Origin: Toxonevra muliebris
Lineage: Eukaryota > Arthropoda > Insecta > Diptera > Pallopteridae
Length of the DNA stretch: 64,000 bases
Direction: 5' to 3'
Assembly (NCBI GenBank): GCA_963691655.1
Contig: OY829329.1
Span: 64,474,852 to 64,538,851 of the forward strand
The notes beneath the pieces were generated by a model. That model made no database searches and was not told the DNA's origin. It was given only the letters and a program-made list of their open reading frames with translations. The translations under genes were made by a program, and so were the position numbers. Each line of letters begins with the position of its first letter. Position 1 is the first letter of the stretch. This document shows, piece after piece, positions 45,651-56,336 of the stretch.

Positions 45651-46130
45651 ATCTGTGCTTTCATGTACTTTAGTGAGAGAGCTTGATTCCATATAGCTGA
45701 ATTTTCCGTTCACGTGCTATATACGTGTGCCTACCGTCATGTTTGTGCCGATAAATGTAGAGAGTATCAACAGAAAAAAACCTTTAGAAAATAGAAAGAG
45801 GAAGAGTGCAAAAGCTTCACCACCAACGGTCACGTGAAAAGTCACGTTTTTGTTGCACTCTAACAAAACCAGTAAGAAACGAAGTTATGCAGTTGATACA
45901 ATCAAGCAGAGAGACGACTTCTCGCAGTTTTATCGCATGTGCTTTGGTGAGAGGGTCGATATAGAAGTCTCGGCTTGATTGCAGATAACAGAACTTTCCT
46001 TTCATGTGTTATATACGTGTACTAAGTCGTGTTTGTGCCGATAAGTGTAGAGAGTATCAACAGATGAAAAGCAACAACAAAATAGAGAGAAGAGGACTTG
46101 AAAAACTTCAACAGAATGTTTTATAAATGT
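45645..46130 (+). repeat. Two tandemly placed copies of a dispersed repeat
   Basis: Copy 1 (about 45,645-45,865) and copy 2 (about 45,890-46,130) share ordered blocks: TTTATC..CATGTxCTTT, GTGAGAG, ATATACGTGT, GTTTGTGCCGATAAxTGTAG and AGAGTATCAACAGA. The inverted third copy is at 27,215-27,480, which matches copy 1 through the GTCACGT..GTTGCACTCTAACAAA end as well. No coding function is seen. Confidence 0.75.
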
Positions 46131-46444
46131 TTTCTAACAATTTTCTAATAAACAACATAGTTTCACTTCTACTGTGAGTTCTTGCAGACATATAGTTAAT
46201 TTTGTTTATGTTAATGGATAACCAAAAAAATTCTTTTCATTTCTGAAAATAGTTATGGGTAACTAAAAAACTCCTTTTAATTGCGATATTATAAGCTAGA
46301 AATGTTTTTAAACAATTGAATATGAAAACAATAGAAAGTACAACCAAATTTGACATATTGACAAATACAAAGATTAATTTCGTGAATTTTTTTTTTTGAA
46401 ATTTTTGTTACTTTAATTTTACAAATTCTGTAGAATTTTCAATA

Positions 46445-47711
46445 AGGAGTGAGATTGAAAAAATCTTAACACATGTTTTACCTAATAATTTTTTTTTGGG
46501 TGTAAAATTTAAAAATTTCGTTGATCTAGTTATCTTTCAAAAATATGTCAGTTGTTATTTTTAATGACAAACATGTGGATTTATTGTAAGTTTGATCAAA
46601 ATCAGTGAAGAAAAATAAGTACGTCTTAAAATTATTAACAATTTTCAAAAAAATCGAAATTGGTCCTACAAAAAATTGACCAAAGAATTGAAGGTCTGCC
46701 GTCAAACTGTTTCCAATGTTATTAAACAGTTTCAGGAGAATTTGACTATCGATAGGAAACCTGGTTCGGGAAGAAAACAAGGACCATATGATATTGGGAA
46801 AGCCAAGAAAATAAAAAGCATATTGAAAAGATCTCCAAACACATCTGGTAGAAAAGCTGCCCGGTTAGCCCAGTGCTCTGACTATTTGGTGCGAAAAGTT
46901 AAAGCCAATGCAGGTTTGAAAACATACAAAGTCCAAAAAGTTCCAGACAGGAATGCTGCAAAAAATTTAGACGCCAAAAATCGGAAATTAAAATCGAATT
47001 TCATACAAAAATATTCATGTTGTATAATGGACGACGTATGTACTGGCAGATTTTACGCAGCTTTTATGTTGCTCGAGGAAATGTCGAAGAACAATTTAGA
47101 ATCCAAAAGCAGACAAAATTTCCTAAAAAATTCCTGGTATGGCAAGCTATATGCAGTTGCTGCAAAAGAAGCAAGTCATTTGTTACAGTGGGCTCTTTAA
47201 ATACCGAAATATACATCAAAGAATGTTTGAAAAAAAGACTTCTTCCTTTCTTGAGAGAGCACAATGTGTCCACATATTTTTGGCCCAATTTTGCATCATG
47301 CCACTACGGCAAGAAAGCTCTGGAGTGGTACCAAAGTAATAACATAGTTTTCGTACCAAGAGAGGCCTATCCTCCAAATTGTCCGGAAACTAAGACCAGT
47401 GGAGAGATATTGGGCTCTTGGGAAAAAAACTTAAAGAGCACAAAAAAGGTGTCCCAAAATATCGAAGATTTTAAAAAGAGATGGGCAAACTGTTCCAAAA
47501 AGGTGTTTGAAACAACTATCAAATCTCTAATGGAAGGCTTACCAAGCAAGGTCCACGAGTTCATAAATAGTGGTTAGAACTATAAAAGTTATATTTTTCG
47601 GTAATTTGTAAAATATTATCAATTAAATAAAAAAAAAATCAAAACTCTAAGATCAAACGTTTAAAAATTATTGAATTTTATATATGCTAAGATTTTTTCG
47701 ATCTCACTCTT
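46445..47711 (+). mobile_element. Tc1-like transposon, defective
   Basis: The terminal repeats AGGAGTGAGATTGAAAAAAT (left) and AAGAGTGAGATCGAAAAAAT (right, inverted) match over about 27 bp with few differences. TA flanks both sides (46,443-46,444 and 47,712-47,713), as expected for Tc1/mariner. It is 1267 bp long with one plus-strand transposase gene, broken by frameshift and active-site changes. Terminal repeats look intact enough to serve as substrate for a related transposase. Confidence 0.9.
46676..47577 (+). pseudogene. Tc1-like transposase pseudogene
   Basis: The N-terminal frame (46,676-47,200) carries a paired-type helix-turn-helix (CRQTVSNVIKQFQENLTI), the GSGRK linker and a second HTH (NTSGRKAARLAQCSDYLVRK). 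Near 47,010-47,070 small indels shift the reading into the frame 47,017-47,577 at FYVARGNVEEQF, and the first catalytic Asp region (MDD) lies at this break. The second catalytic block reads YFWPNFASCHYG. Tc1 family members normally have Asp where this has Asn, so the second catalytic residue is lost. In the third block (NCPETKTSGEILGS) the usual PIE motif is disrupted. The protein would cut and paste DNA at TA sites; this copy cannot. Confidence 0.88.
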
Positions 47712-47713
47712 TA

Positions 47714-50154
47714 TTAAATTTCATTTTCTAATTTGAACATACGTATAAACATATCTATGATGTATGTAAAAGCTTAGCGACTAAAATGCTATCAATTGTT
47801 TTTTGGTTAGCTGAAACCGCTGCATGCACTTGCTTTATATGCATACATGTATAATATTTATAAATGTATGTGTGTGTGTGTATATGTGTATGTAATGCTG
47901 TATGTGTATTTGTGATAAACAAATGCGATCAAAGCCAAAAATTTATGTACAAATTCCATATCATTCATTCGGGAATAACAAATGTCCTTTTTTTCGCCTT
48001 GTGAACAATTTAGAACGACAATGAATTTTTGTGAAAAGTAAAAATAAATTAAAATTTGTTTCATTTTAGTTCAGTTTCAGTACAGACAGACGAAACGACG
48101 GGGCAATGATGCTCGTCAATGTCCCTTTCTCTCTCTTTTTCCCTCGCATTCCTATACACAAATCTATATAAGTATTTATTCGTATCTGTTAGTGCATTTG
48201 TGTGTTTTCTCTTTGCTTGTATACACGCTTATTGTATTAAGCAAATATTATAGCTATGCACAAAGCTAAACGCATGCGGTTCACTTTTGGTCTTTCCAAC
48301 GAACAATAAAACAAAAAGCCAAACAAAAAATTACACAGAAATATGTAGCAACAGCAACAACAACAACAACAACAGAAAACCCATTAAACTGAAATTATTT
48401 TGTGTTTAGTAGAAAATGCGCGACGAAAAAATTTTACACAAAAAAAAAAAAAAAAGTTGGAAAAAGTTGGAGAAAAAAAATTAAAGAAAAATATTTTGTA
48501 TAATGCGATTTTAAATTCTTTGACAATTGTGACGGGTTTAAAATTTAAATTTCAATTAAAGCACGAAAAATTTTGTTTGATAAATTTTTTACTCCAATAA
48601 CTTAATAAGAACTTTAGTTATTTCATAGAATCCTTGTATGCCACTTGATTTGAACGTTTGAAAATACCAAGATGAGCGAGCACCTGATCTACTGCATAGT
48701 GAACGAAGACTAGTCTGAAACAACAATCTACTACTTTTACACTGATTGCATCAATTTAAGCTTAACTGTAGCGCACGTCCGTATGTCTGTCCAGTTATCC
48801 GTCTATCCATCCGTTTACTTCATCAACAACATCCAGCATTTTCATAGTCGTAGTGGTTTTTTGTTCTTGTTGTTATTGTCGTTGCCGCCCTCTTAAACAT
48901 GGTTGGAATTATTATGAAATACGTGTGCCACTGTGCTATGCTTTCAAGAAAAATAGTGTGCAAAAAGAATCCACCAAAAGAACCGACATCATTTTTTTTC
49001 TTTTTTTTTTTCTTTTAAATTTCTACAAAAAGTTGTAGATTGTAGTAGTAGTAGTAGCGAATGAACAAACGAATCTTTTTAAGCAAACATTATAAACGAA
49101 TTTTCAACGCAAATAAATAAAATTACAACTTTGTAGAATTACAAATATTTTTTGTTTTATTTTTGTTTTTTTTTTTTTTTTTTTTAAATTAGTGAACTCT
49201 TTAAAGTTTCAAGTTGATGGATATTACTTTACTCTTCTATTGACTCTAATTCTATTATTTCGATTCGTTAGCTTTTGCACAAATGCCAAGTTAAGTAACA
49301 AAAAATCATATAAAAATTTTATGTAATTGCAAACAAAGCCAAATCTCGTCAATCTGTCTCTTTTATGAAATAGTTTCGAGAAAGCTTTTTGAAAGCTTTG
49401 TGAAGTAAGCAGATAATTTTGTATTACGTATTCAAATTCAAAGGTTCTGCACACATTATAAATAAAGCCACAATTTTATTTAAGTTAAAAGCGCTATTCA
49501 CTCTTTGTGAGTAAGGTGTTGGGTAACGGGTTAAAAGAGTAATGTTTTATTATAGAGAGTGAACGCATCTCAAACTGCGATAATGCACTTTTTGAGTAAA
49601 TAGGAATTAGCTTCTTTATTTTTTGTCTCTGCGATTAATGTTGCGCATTTAACGCGCTAGCAACAAAACTCTTGTTTTCTATTTCTTGTAGTCGTATAAA
49701 TTAATAATTAATTATTAATTTTTTTACTCAGAGTAACAGTGTAACAAATATTTTAGTGGCTGTTCAGACGGGAGCAAGCATGAAAAGCCTGGGCAGGCGT
49801 GTCGTGTTCACATGAATGCAACCATGACGGACTTTTTCTAATCAAAAAGGAACGGTGGAATTGGAATTTTGTCACTTTTTCTTGTGCTCATTAAGATAGG
49901 TTCATTTGTTCGCAAAAAAATGCAAAATAAATATCAATTATGTGCCTAAAAATTGAATAAAAAATAAAAGCAACAATCTTTTAAGAAATTAAAATAAGTT
50001 TATAAAAAAAATAGCAAGAAAATGAAGACTGTGTGTGCCGTAGATGCGAATTGCTGGTTTGCGTTCATGTTGTCTATTCAACTTCAAAAAAATTATGAGG
50101 GAAAGTGACAAAATCGGAACAATATGAACATGGAACATTCATCAATGCGCCGAT
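47714..50154. other. AT-rich non-coding stretch
   Basis: No gene is recognised. TG/TATG microsatellite sequence lies near 47,868-47,912, a CAA run near 48,351-48,376, a TAG run near 49,041-49,057 and a T homopolymer near 49,166-49,184. Open frames are short and featureless. Confidence 0.42.
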
Positions 50155-50769
50155 TTTAGAAGTAAAACTTCTTTTCTCTTGTCCTAGAGTAAAACCAACC
50201 GGATGTGACGTCGCGCGTAAGTTTACAATGCGACATAATTTTGTCGAGCAATGTGCATGAGGGGCTAAATATCAATATTCCGTAACTGAACTCACGAGCA
50301 AACTATATAATAAACGATTCATAAATAGTTTTAATTCAATATAACATATTAATTACACACACACACACGCCCATGGCAGAAAGAACAATGAGTAGCGTCG
50401 CCATCTTAAAGTTTATGACAGTTATACATTTCACATACAGATGGCGCAAATGTCCAAGGAATTACATGAAGATGTCGCACACAAAAAGAGTTCGTTTACA
50501 ATTGTCATCGACATTACCGGTACAGAGTTGCAATTTTTTTTCTAGCATTAATCCCAAAAAAAAAAAATTGGTTGTGTATTAACGAACACAAGGCAGAAGT
50601 GAAACTTCTTGTGAACTAAACGAAACACAAGCAAATGAAATTAAAAAACACAAGCCAATGAAGTAAAAAATTTAGCGATCGAAAAACTTCATTTGATTGT
50701 TATTTGCTTGTGTTTCGTTTAAATGACAAGAAGTTTCACTTCTGCCTTGTATTCGTTAATACACAATCA
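50155..50769 (-). repeat. Inverted partner of the 17.5-18.06 kb segment
   Basis: The reverse complement matches 17,508-18,055 block by block (palindrome, TCTAGCATTAATCC, GTTTATGACAGTTATACA, TAACATATTAATTACACACA, TGTGCATGAG, AACCGGATGTGACGTCGCGC). It carries an extra stretch of about 55 bp near 50,261-50,318. A 69-codon frame (50,373-50,582, MAERTMSSVAILKFMTVIHF...) corresponds to the 68-codon frame in the other copy. Confidence 0.8.
50572..50766. repeat. Long-armed palindromic (foldback) element, copy 2
   Basis: Arms starting TTGTGTATTAACGAA at 50,572 and their inverted match ending at 50,766 share AAGGCAGAAGTGAAACTTCT and AAACGAAACACAAGCAAA. The unit is 195 bp, the same length as the palindrome at 17,511-17,705. 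The centre is AT-rich with GCGATCG. A flanking AATTG lies outside each arm and may be part of the repeat. Confidence 0.82.
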
Positions 50770-51216
50770 ATTTTATTTTATTTTTGGATTTTCGGTGCAA
50801 CTCTGCTATCTCTTTCTCTCTACCTATTTCTTCTACCTTTCTCTTTCAGACATGATTCATGCCTGCACTCGTCTGAAGAGCCACTTAGTCAATGCTCAAA
50901 CCAAAGTAAGAGTGTAAGAGTAAGAGTGTGAGAGTAAAAACAAAAACCATATATATTGTTATTATTCTTTTACACTTTACTCTTTTGTGTCTTAGCAGTA
51001 GTTTAAAATGCACAAAGTTCACTTCTGGTTTCTGTTTCTTCTTATTTTTTTTCAATTTTTAATATGGTATGAAAAATATATTTAAATCTTTACACCACTG
51101 ATGGTTAAACTCTCTTGCTCTCTACCTCTCTCTTTCACAGCATAACCTTCACGAATATCAAAATTAATCAATATGAAAACAATAACTCAATGTGACTCAT
51201 AAAAATATGAGAGAGT
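50770..51216. other. Non-coding spacer
   Basis: No gene is recognised. CT-rich sequence lies near 50,800-50,850 and TAAGAGTGTAAGAGTAAGAG near 50,907-50,935. Confidence 0.42.
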
Positions 51217-51224
51217 ATGCACAC

Positions 51225-52074
51225 CAGCGACACCAACTTGCGGGGAATTCCCCGATTTGCGGGGAATTTTAGTTGGTGTGGGAAATCGGGGAATGAGCTG
51301 TTTTTTGCGGGGAATTTGAAGTCGTCCAGCTTTTAGTAATTAAAGTCTGTAGAATACTTTTTGTCAAATTTTATGTAATGTAAAACGTTTAACTAATGAA
51401 ATATTTCATTATTTTGGGTCTTAAAATCTTCATATTTCTTTGGAGAAATCGATTTTTAAAAAAATTTGCTATTTGAAAGTATTATATTTAGAAACTATTT
51501 TGTAAAAATTTCAGAGAACGCAAAATGCTTTCGTAGATATAGACGATTATAGCGGCGAGTGTCAGTCAGGCCAAAACAGTCGCGCGGCTTTTCGACTTCC
51601 CTTTCGGCCGTTCAGAAAGGCTTACTTATGCCTAAATCCAGGACCAGCTGATTATCTCTTAATCATTGCTGACTAATCTGTAAACTTAGAAATTACGGTC
51701 AGCCATCGTAATGAAGATGAAGTATATTTTATATTTTCAAAACCGATAGTCAAAACTTTGAACCCGTTTTTCTCAGAACATTTTGCCATTTTTTATTTGA
51801 GTTAAAAGAAATCCCTTTGAGGCCCAAAAGTTGAAGCTTGTATGTTAAGAATTCCAGAGTCAGAAAGTACGTTTCTATTAATCTACCAGTCCCATAGACA
51901 TTTGTCAAGTTTTGGACCGAGGAAGTTCAGGGTTGCCTTAAAATCACACTCACTGAGGTCAATTTCGTTTTGTTGTTATAATCTGAAATTATACCAATGC
52001 GGGGAATTCGATCGAAAATCGGGAAATTTCTCGAGGGTTATCGGGGAGAGAGAAAAAATGAGTTGGCATCCCTG
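51225..52074 (+). mobile_element. Non-autonomous hAT-like element, copy D
   Basis: The left end is CAGCGACACCAACTTG (two changes from the family CAGCGATGCCAACTTG) and the right end, inverted, is CAGGGATGCCAACTCA. The flanking 8-bp repeats ATGCACAC (51,217-51,224 and 52,075-52,082) are identical, so this may be the youngest insertion of the four. It is 850 bp long, in the same orientation as copy A and the inverse of B and C. Subterminal GGGGAATTCCCCGATT words and the internal CCTTTCGGCCGTTCAGAAAG block are shared with the others. Confidence 0.9.
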
Positions 52075-52120
52075 ATGCACACACACTCTGTAATACATCA
52101 AAAAACTTTTAGAGTTGGGT

Positions 52121-52195
52121 TAGGGATGCCAACTTGAGGGGAACTCTCCGTTTGGCTAGGAATCAAAGATTTTATGGGGAACTGGGGAATTTTAG
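52121..52195 (+). mobile_element. Second, degenerate hAT-like terminus next to copy D
   Basis: TAGGGATGCCAACTTGAGGG at 52,121 followed by GGGGAACTGGGGAATTTTAG resembles the left end of the same family, starting 46 bp after copy D. No matching right end was found downstream, so this is an end fragment or a diverged relative. Confidence 0.5.
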
Positions 52196-53133
52196 ATTAA
52201 TTAATTAAAAATTCAAGCGTAATTTATGATATCTGAAAGAAAAAAATTCTATGTTTGTAAAAAAAAATTCGATGCAGGCATCGTTGTACTTTTTCTCACT
52301 TTTTTCTTCTTCTCGCAAAGCAACTTTAAAAATTGCTAGCAATAACTACTTAATCTAAAAGGATAGTAAGGTAGCGGAATTTGCTTTAATAGGTTATTTT
52401 ATTTTATTAAAAACAGAATTAATAGAAAAAGTTTAGTAGAGTTAGTAAGAAATTGATAAATTTTTTACAGAATTAGAAAAAACAAAATGTTTGAACTATC
52501 TGGCATACAAGTTGTGTACTGAAACAATAGAAGGGATTCTCCATGTTAAAGACTTATTAAAGAAACAAAAATTTTGCTTTGTTCTTAAATAGGGCATGGT
52601 GTTGGATGGCCGTAATTTAGCTCCAAATGTGGAAAACAAATTTCTATAATTTTATATCTAAATAATAGGAAAATATTCCAATTCACAGAAGTACTTTATC
52701 AAGTGTATGGCGAATATAATTCTTAGTAGGGCGATTCGTATTGTTTCAGGAACAAATGTGTGTGAAGTATTTTACTCGATTTAAGTATTTCACCAGTCTA
52801 CTTTGATATATGCTATTTAATAATGACGCACAAACAGGGGGGAGGAACTCAGTAGATGAAATGAAAATTAAAAAAATTCGGGACCCATTTTTTCTAATTT
52901 ACAGCCAATTGATTACAATTTTACGTTAAATTTATTGAAAACCCCATATAAGAACCACCCTTGTATATATATATTGAAAATTAACAACAACAAAAAATAA
53001 AAAATGTATGACCATATGAACTCATGTAACCCAATCACTTAAGTAAAACAGCGAAGCAGTAACACGAGTTCATTTTTTTCGTTTTAAACGATAGCGAAAA
53101 TGAAGTTCAAGGCCTCAACTTTCCAACACATTC
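52196..53133. other. AT-rich non-coding stretch
   Basis: No gene or element is recognised between the hAT-like fragment and the (GGTTA)n array. Confidence 0.42.
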
Positions 53134-53298
53134 AGGTTAGGTTAGATTAAGTTAGGTTAGGTTAGGTTAGGTTAGGTTAGGTTAGGTTAGGTTAGGTTAG
53201 GTTAGGTTAGGTTAGGTTAGGTTAGGTTAGGTTAGGTTAGGTTAGGTTAGGTTAGGTTAGGTTAGGTTAGGTTAAGTTAGGTGAGGTTAAGTAAGTTG
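53134..53298. repeat. (GGTTA)n array, LINE 3' tail
   Basis: The array is nearly perfect from about 53,152 to 53,272 (about 24 units), with GATTA, AAGTTA and GTGAGG variants at the edges. The same sequence read as TTAGG is the canonical arthropod telomere repeat. Here the array sits exactly at the 3' end of a minus-strand LINE (53,299-54,575), whose last bases read GCCACTCCAAC. On that strand the array is (AACCT)n, so it is best explained as the element's tail, perhaps expanded later. Confidence 0.9.
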
Positions 53299-54575
53299 GA
53301 GTGGCAGCCTCTTGTAAGCAAGCGTACTTAAGCACTATGACGCTAATTCTGATACCACAGAACGGCGCGATTCCTCCATTTACGGAGTGCTAAACCAAGA
53401 GGATTCCATAATGAATTTGTATAAGTCGTTAATATTCATTGAAGATTTCTCGGACAGACAAGTGAAGAAAGGTGAGGCCAATAGTTTTAGTCTCCTCCTG
53501 GCCAGAAATGGGCATTCGCACATTCTGGCAATATGTCTCCTCATTATACAGGGTCCCGTGAGTACCGAAGTCGTAATGCTGATGGAGTTTTTGCTAAGAT
53601 TGAATAGCTGTCTAGTCCGTCTATTGCCCGTGTTGGTCCATATTAGCTTGGTAATACCACAAGTATGCTCCGCTATCCAGAATCTTTTTGCTTCCACTAG
53701 GTTGAATTGCTTAATGGCCAAAATTTAATAGACGTAAGAGGGACACCAATAGTGCAGGAGTTTAGCTAACACGTCAGCATTGAGATATCCATGTGCCCAG
53801 GTACCCAATGTAGGTGGACCTGCGAGTGACTTGACAAAAAGTTGAGTGAAGATCGGCAGTCAAGAAAAAGCTTTGATGTAGTGAAGACACCAGCAAGGGA
53901 CTTGACTGCTGCTTGGCTTTTCGTGTAAATACGAACACTCAAATCGAAGGAATCGTTACAAATTAGCCACTTAGACGCTTGATATATAGCTATTACTTTC
54001 GCCTGAAAGACGCTGCAATGGTCATGAAGTCGGAAAGAGAGATCCAGCTTACTAGAGAAGATGCCACAGCCGGCACTTTCCTCCAATTTGGACCCAGTTG
54101 CATAGATGTCAATTGAATTGTCAGTGATCGCTTAGCCATTAACTCATTCCTTTCTACTGGGGAGATGGGTGAAGAGCGTGTGGTTTAAGTTAGGGGTAGA
54201 GCAAATATAGTCTACCTTAGTTGGTACTGACGTATCGTGGATTAGAATCTTAGCATGGCCCAGGTTCGACCTAGTCCAGCGAGTTAAGGCACTGAGACTG
54301 GCAGCAGAGCATTTGACTTGTTGCTTAACCAGAAGTGAAGTTGGCAACCAAGGAAGGATTGCGAAGTGAGCTTTTGTGGAGGTAGCATATAGAGACCCAG
54401 TAATCAATATGGCTGCCGTTTTTCTAATCTTATCCAGTGGTTTAAGGTTAACCGCCTTTGCAGTAGCTGGCCACTAGAAGACGGACCCATAAAGAAGATT
54501 AGGCTCGACCACTGCTGTGTAGAGCCAGGAAGTGACTCTAGGTTGGAAACCCCATTTTGTTTTTAATACCCTCTT
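53299..54575 (-). mobile_element. LOA/I-like LINE, 5'-truncated, with (AACCT)n tail
   Basis: Reading leftwards, the order is thumb (FQPRVTSWLYTAVVEPNLLY, about 54,545; ITGSLYATSTKAH, 54,407 on); RNase H remnants with FQAKVIAIYQA, where Glu should stand but Lys is read, IYTKSQAAVKSL, where the Asp position reads Lys, and VHLHWVPGH (54,086-53,766); then the C-terminal region ITTSVLTGPCIMRRHIARM and CPFLARRRLKLL (53,721-53,380). The 3'UTR ends TGTGGTATCAGAATTAGCGT...GCCACTCCAAC against the (GGTTA)n array. Several catalytic positions are changed and frames are broken. Confidence 0.83.
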
Positions 54576-56336
54576 ACAGCAGTAGAGAGCGCAAAAGCTT
54601 TTCGTACTCTCTCTGCTTTGTTAGCTTTCCATTAAAATTTATTTGTTGCATTCAAATTTTACAGCCATTTGAATTTTTTTGTCCCACTATTGGCTCCCAT
54701 GCCCTATGTATAACATATGAAAATTGACTAGCATATACATATATGCATGAAAATATACTTTTTTTGTAAACATCACCCACCATCATTTTCCTGCCATAAT
54801 GAATATTTTGGCATTAATAAAATAAATTCCATTCTGCCATTATAGTTTCAGTTAAGTTCGGTTCGGTTCTTCTTTTTTATTTGCAGTACTGAGCAACACA
54901 ACAATAAATGGTTTTGCCATATTTTCAATGCACAAAATTAAAAAATTTAAATTATTTATTACTACATATAAAAAAGAGAGAGAAAAAAAAACGTAGCGAA
55001 AAAATGCGAAATGCGTATGAAAAATTATTATGACGATGAAGAAGAAAACAAAAAAAAAAATAAAAATCGCATAATTGCACATTAACAAAATTACAATTAT
55101 TTTTAATGTACAAAGAGTTGGTAGCCTTTTGAAATACATCACGTACCGAGCAGCAGCAACAGCGCGAGAGCTACACAGACGAGCAAGTTGGTTGTGAGCC
55201 AAAGGAATATGTACATATATAAAAACGTGTGTTTCATGCCTGTGTGTATGAGTGTGTGTGTGTGTGAGTGTAACGTGCACAAATATTTTATGGAGATGCG
55301 CCTTCCAAGCGTCATTCCTTATATCAAGAGAAGGTGCGGAACTAAGGCGGTGATATTAAAATTCTGCTACCACTAAAAGCATGTGTGACGCTATAGCACT
55401 GTATGCGTGCATTTGTGTTACACACACAGACTCAGACTGAGTGGCTGTAATCACACATTATGCAAATTAACCAACACATGCACACACGAACATACGCACT
55501 TGTTTGCAAATGCTTGAGCTGAAGCTTGAGAGTTTAAGCTTGCATTATTATTATTACGTCTTTCTCACTCTCTCTCTCTCTCTTTCGTTCTCTCTCTCTC
55601 TCTCTCTCTCCCTTGTATGTATTCTCGTTACGCGGCAGTAGAATTGTATCGTTTGCGTAAACTGATGTCTGTATGCATCACAACAGATTAAAAGTGAAAT
55701 TATTTAAATAAAATTACGTATATTAAGAGAATTTTTTATAATTATCATAAATAATTATACAAATTTGTGTACATACATTGTACGTACTTGCCTACAATAT
55801 ATGCATTTATTTATATTGGAATAAATAAATATTTTGTTAAATTTCGTCATCATCGTCATTGTTGACAGCGACTGAAAGCCTTAAAAATGGGTGGTTGGTT
55901 GTTAAAAGAACAATTCAATTCAAGTAAAAAATTAAAATAAATAAATAAGATAAAAAGCGCAGCGACTTAATTCTCCGCATAAATAAAAGTTATAAGGAAA
56001 AATATCAGAAAAATATGCGGGAATATTGAATTGAATTAATCTGTACAAAAAATAAGCAACCTTACTTATAAAAAGAAATAATGCCGAAATTTTTGAAGCA
56101 TCGATAAATGTCAAGTTAAGTCTACACTATCGATAATGTTGTCATTACTTTGCTATTGGTAAAACTAATTTGGTGATTTCAAGTTTTCAAATTCAATATG
56201 CCGATTAGTCTAGTTATACAAAATTAGAGAAGCCATTGAGTTTATAGCACAAGCCACTAAAACTTAAAAAAACAAAATTTGTAAGAGATCTGTTTAAAAA
56301 TTGACAGCAACTTGACTTGAGATCTTACGCAAGTTT
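54576..56336. other. Non-coding stretch with CT and TG repeats
   Basis: No gene is recognised. A TG run lies near 55,247-55,265. A (CT)n tract (55,563-55,612) is interrupted once by TTCGTT. The open frame at 54,852-55,280 is Phe/Ile-rich low complexity. Confidence 0.42.

Noticed and set aside
45645..46130. The direct repeat pair as LTRs of a small retrotransposon
   Set aside because: The copies are only about 270 bp apart with no gag/pol or primer-binding site between them, and the borders lack clear TG...CA ends.
53134..53298. An interstitial telomere or relic chromosome end (TTAGG)n
   Set aside because: The array sits exactly at a LINE 3' end, and shorter versions tail a SINE. Flies are not known to keep TTAGG telomeres, so a retrotransposon tail explains it better.
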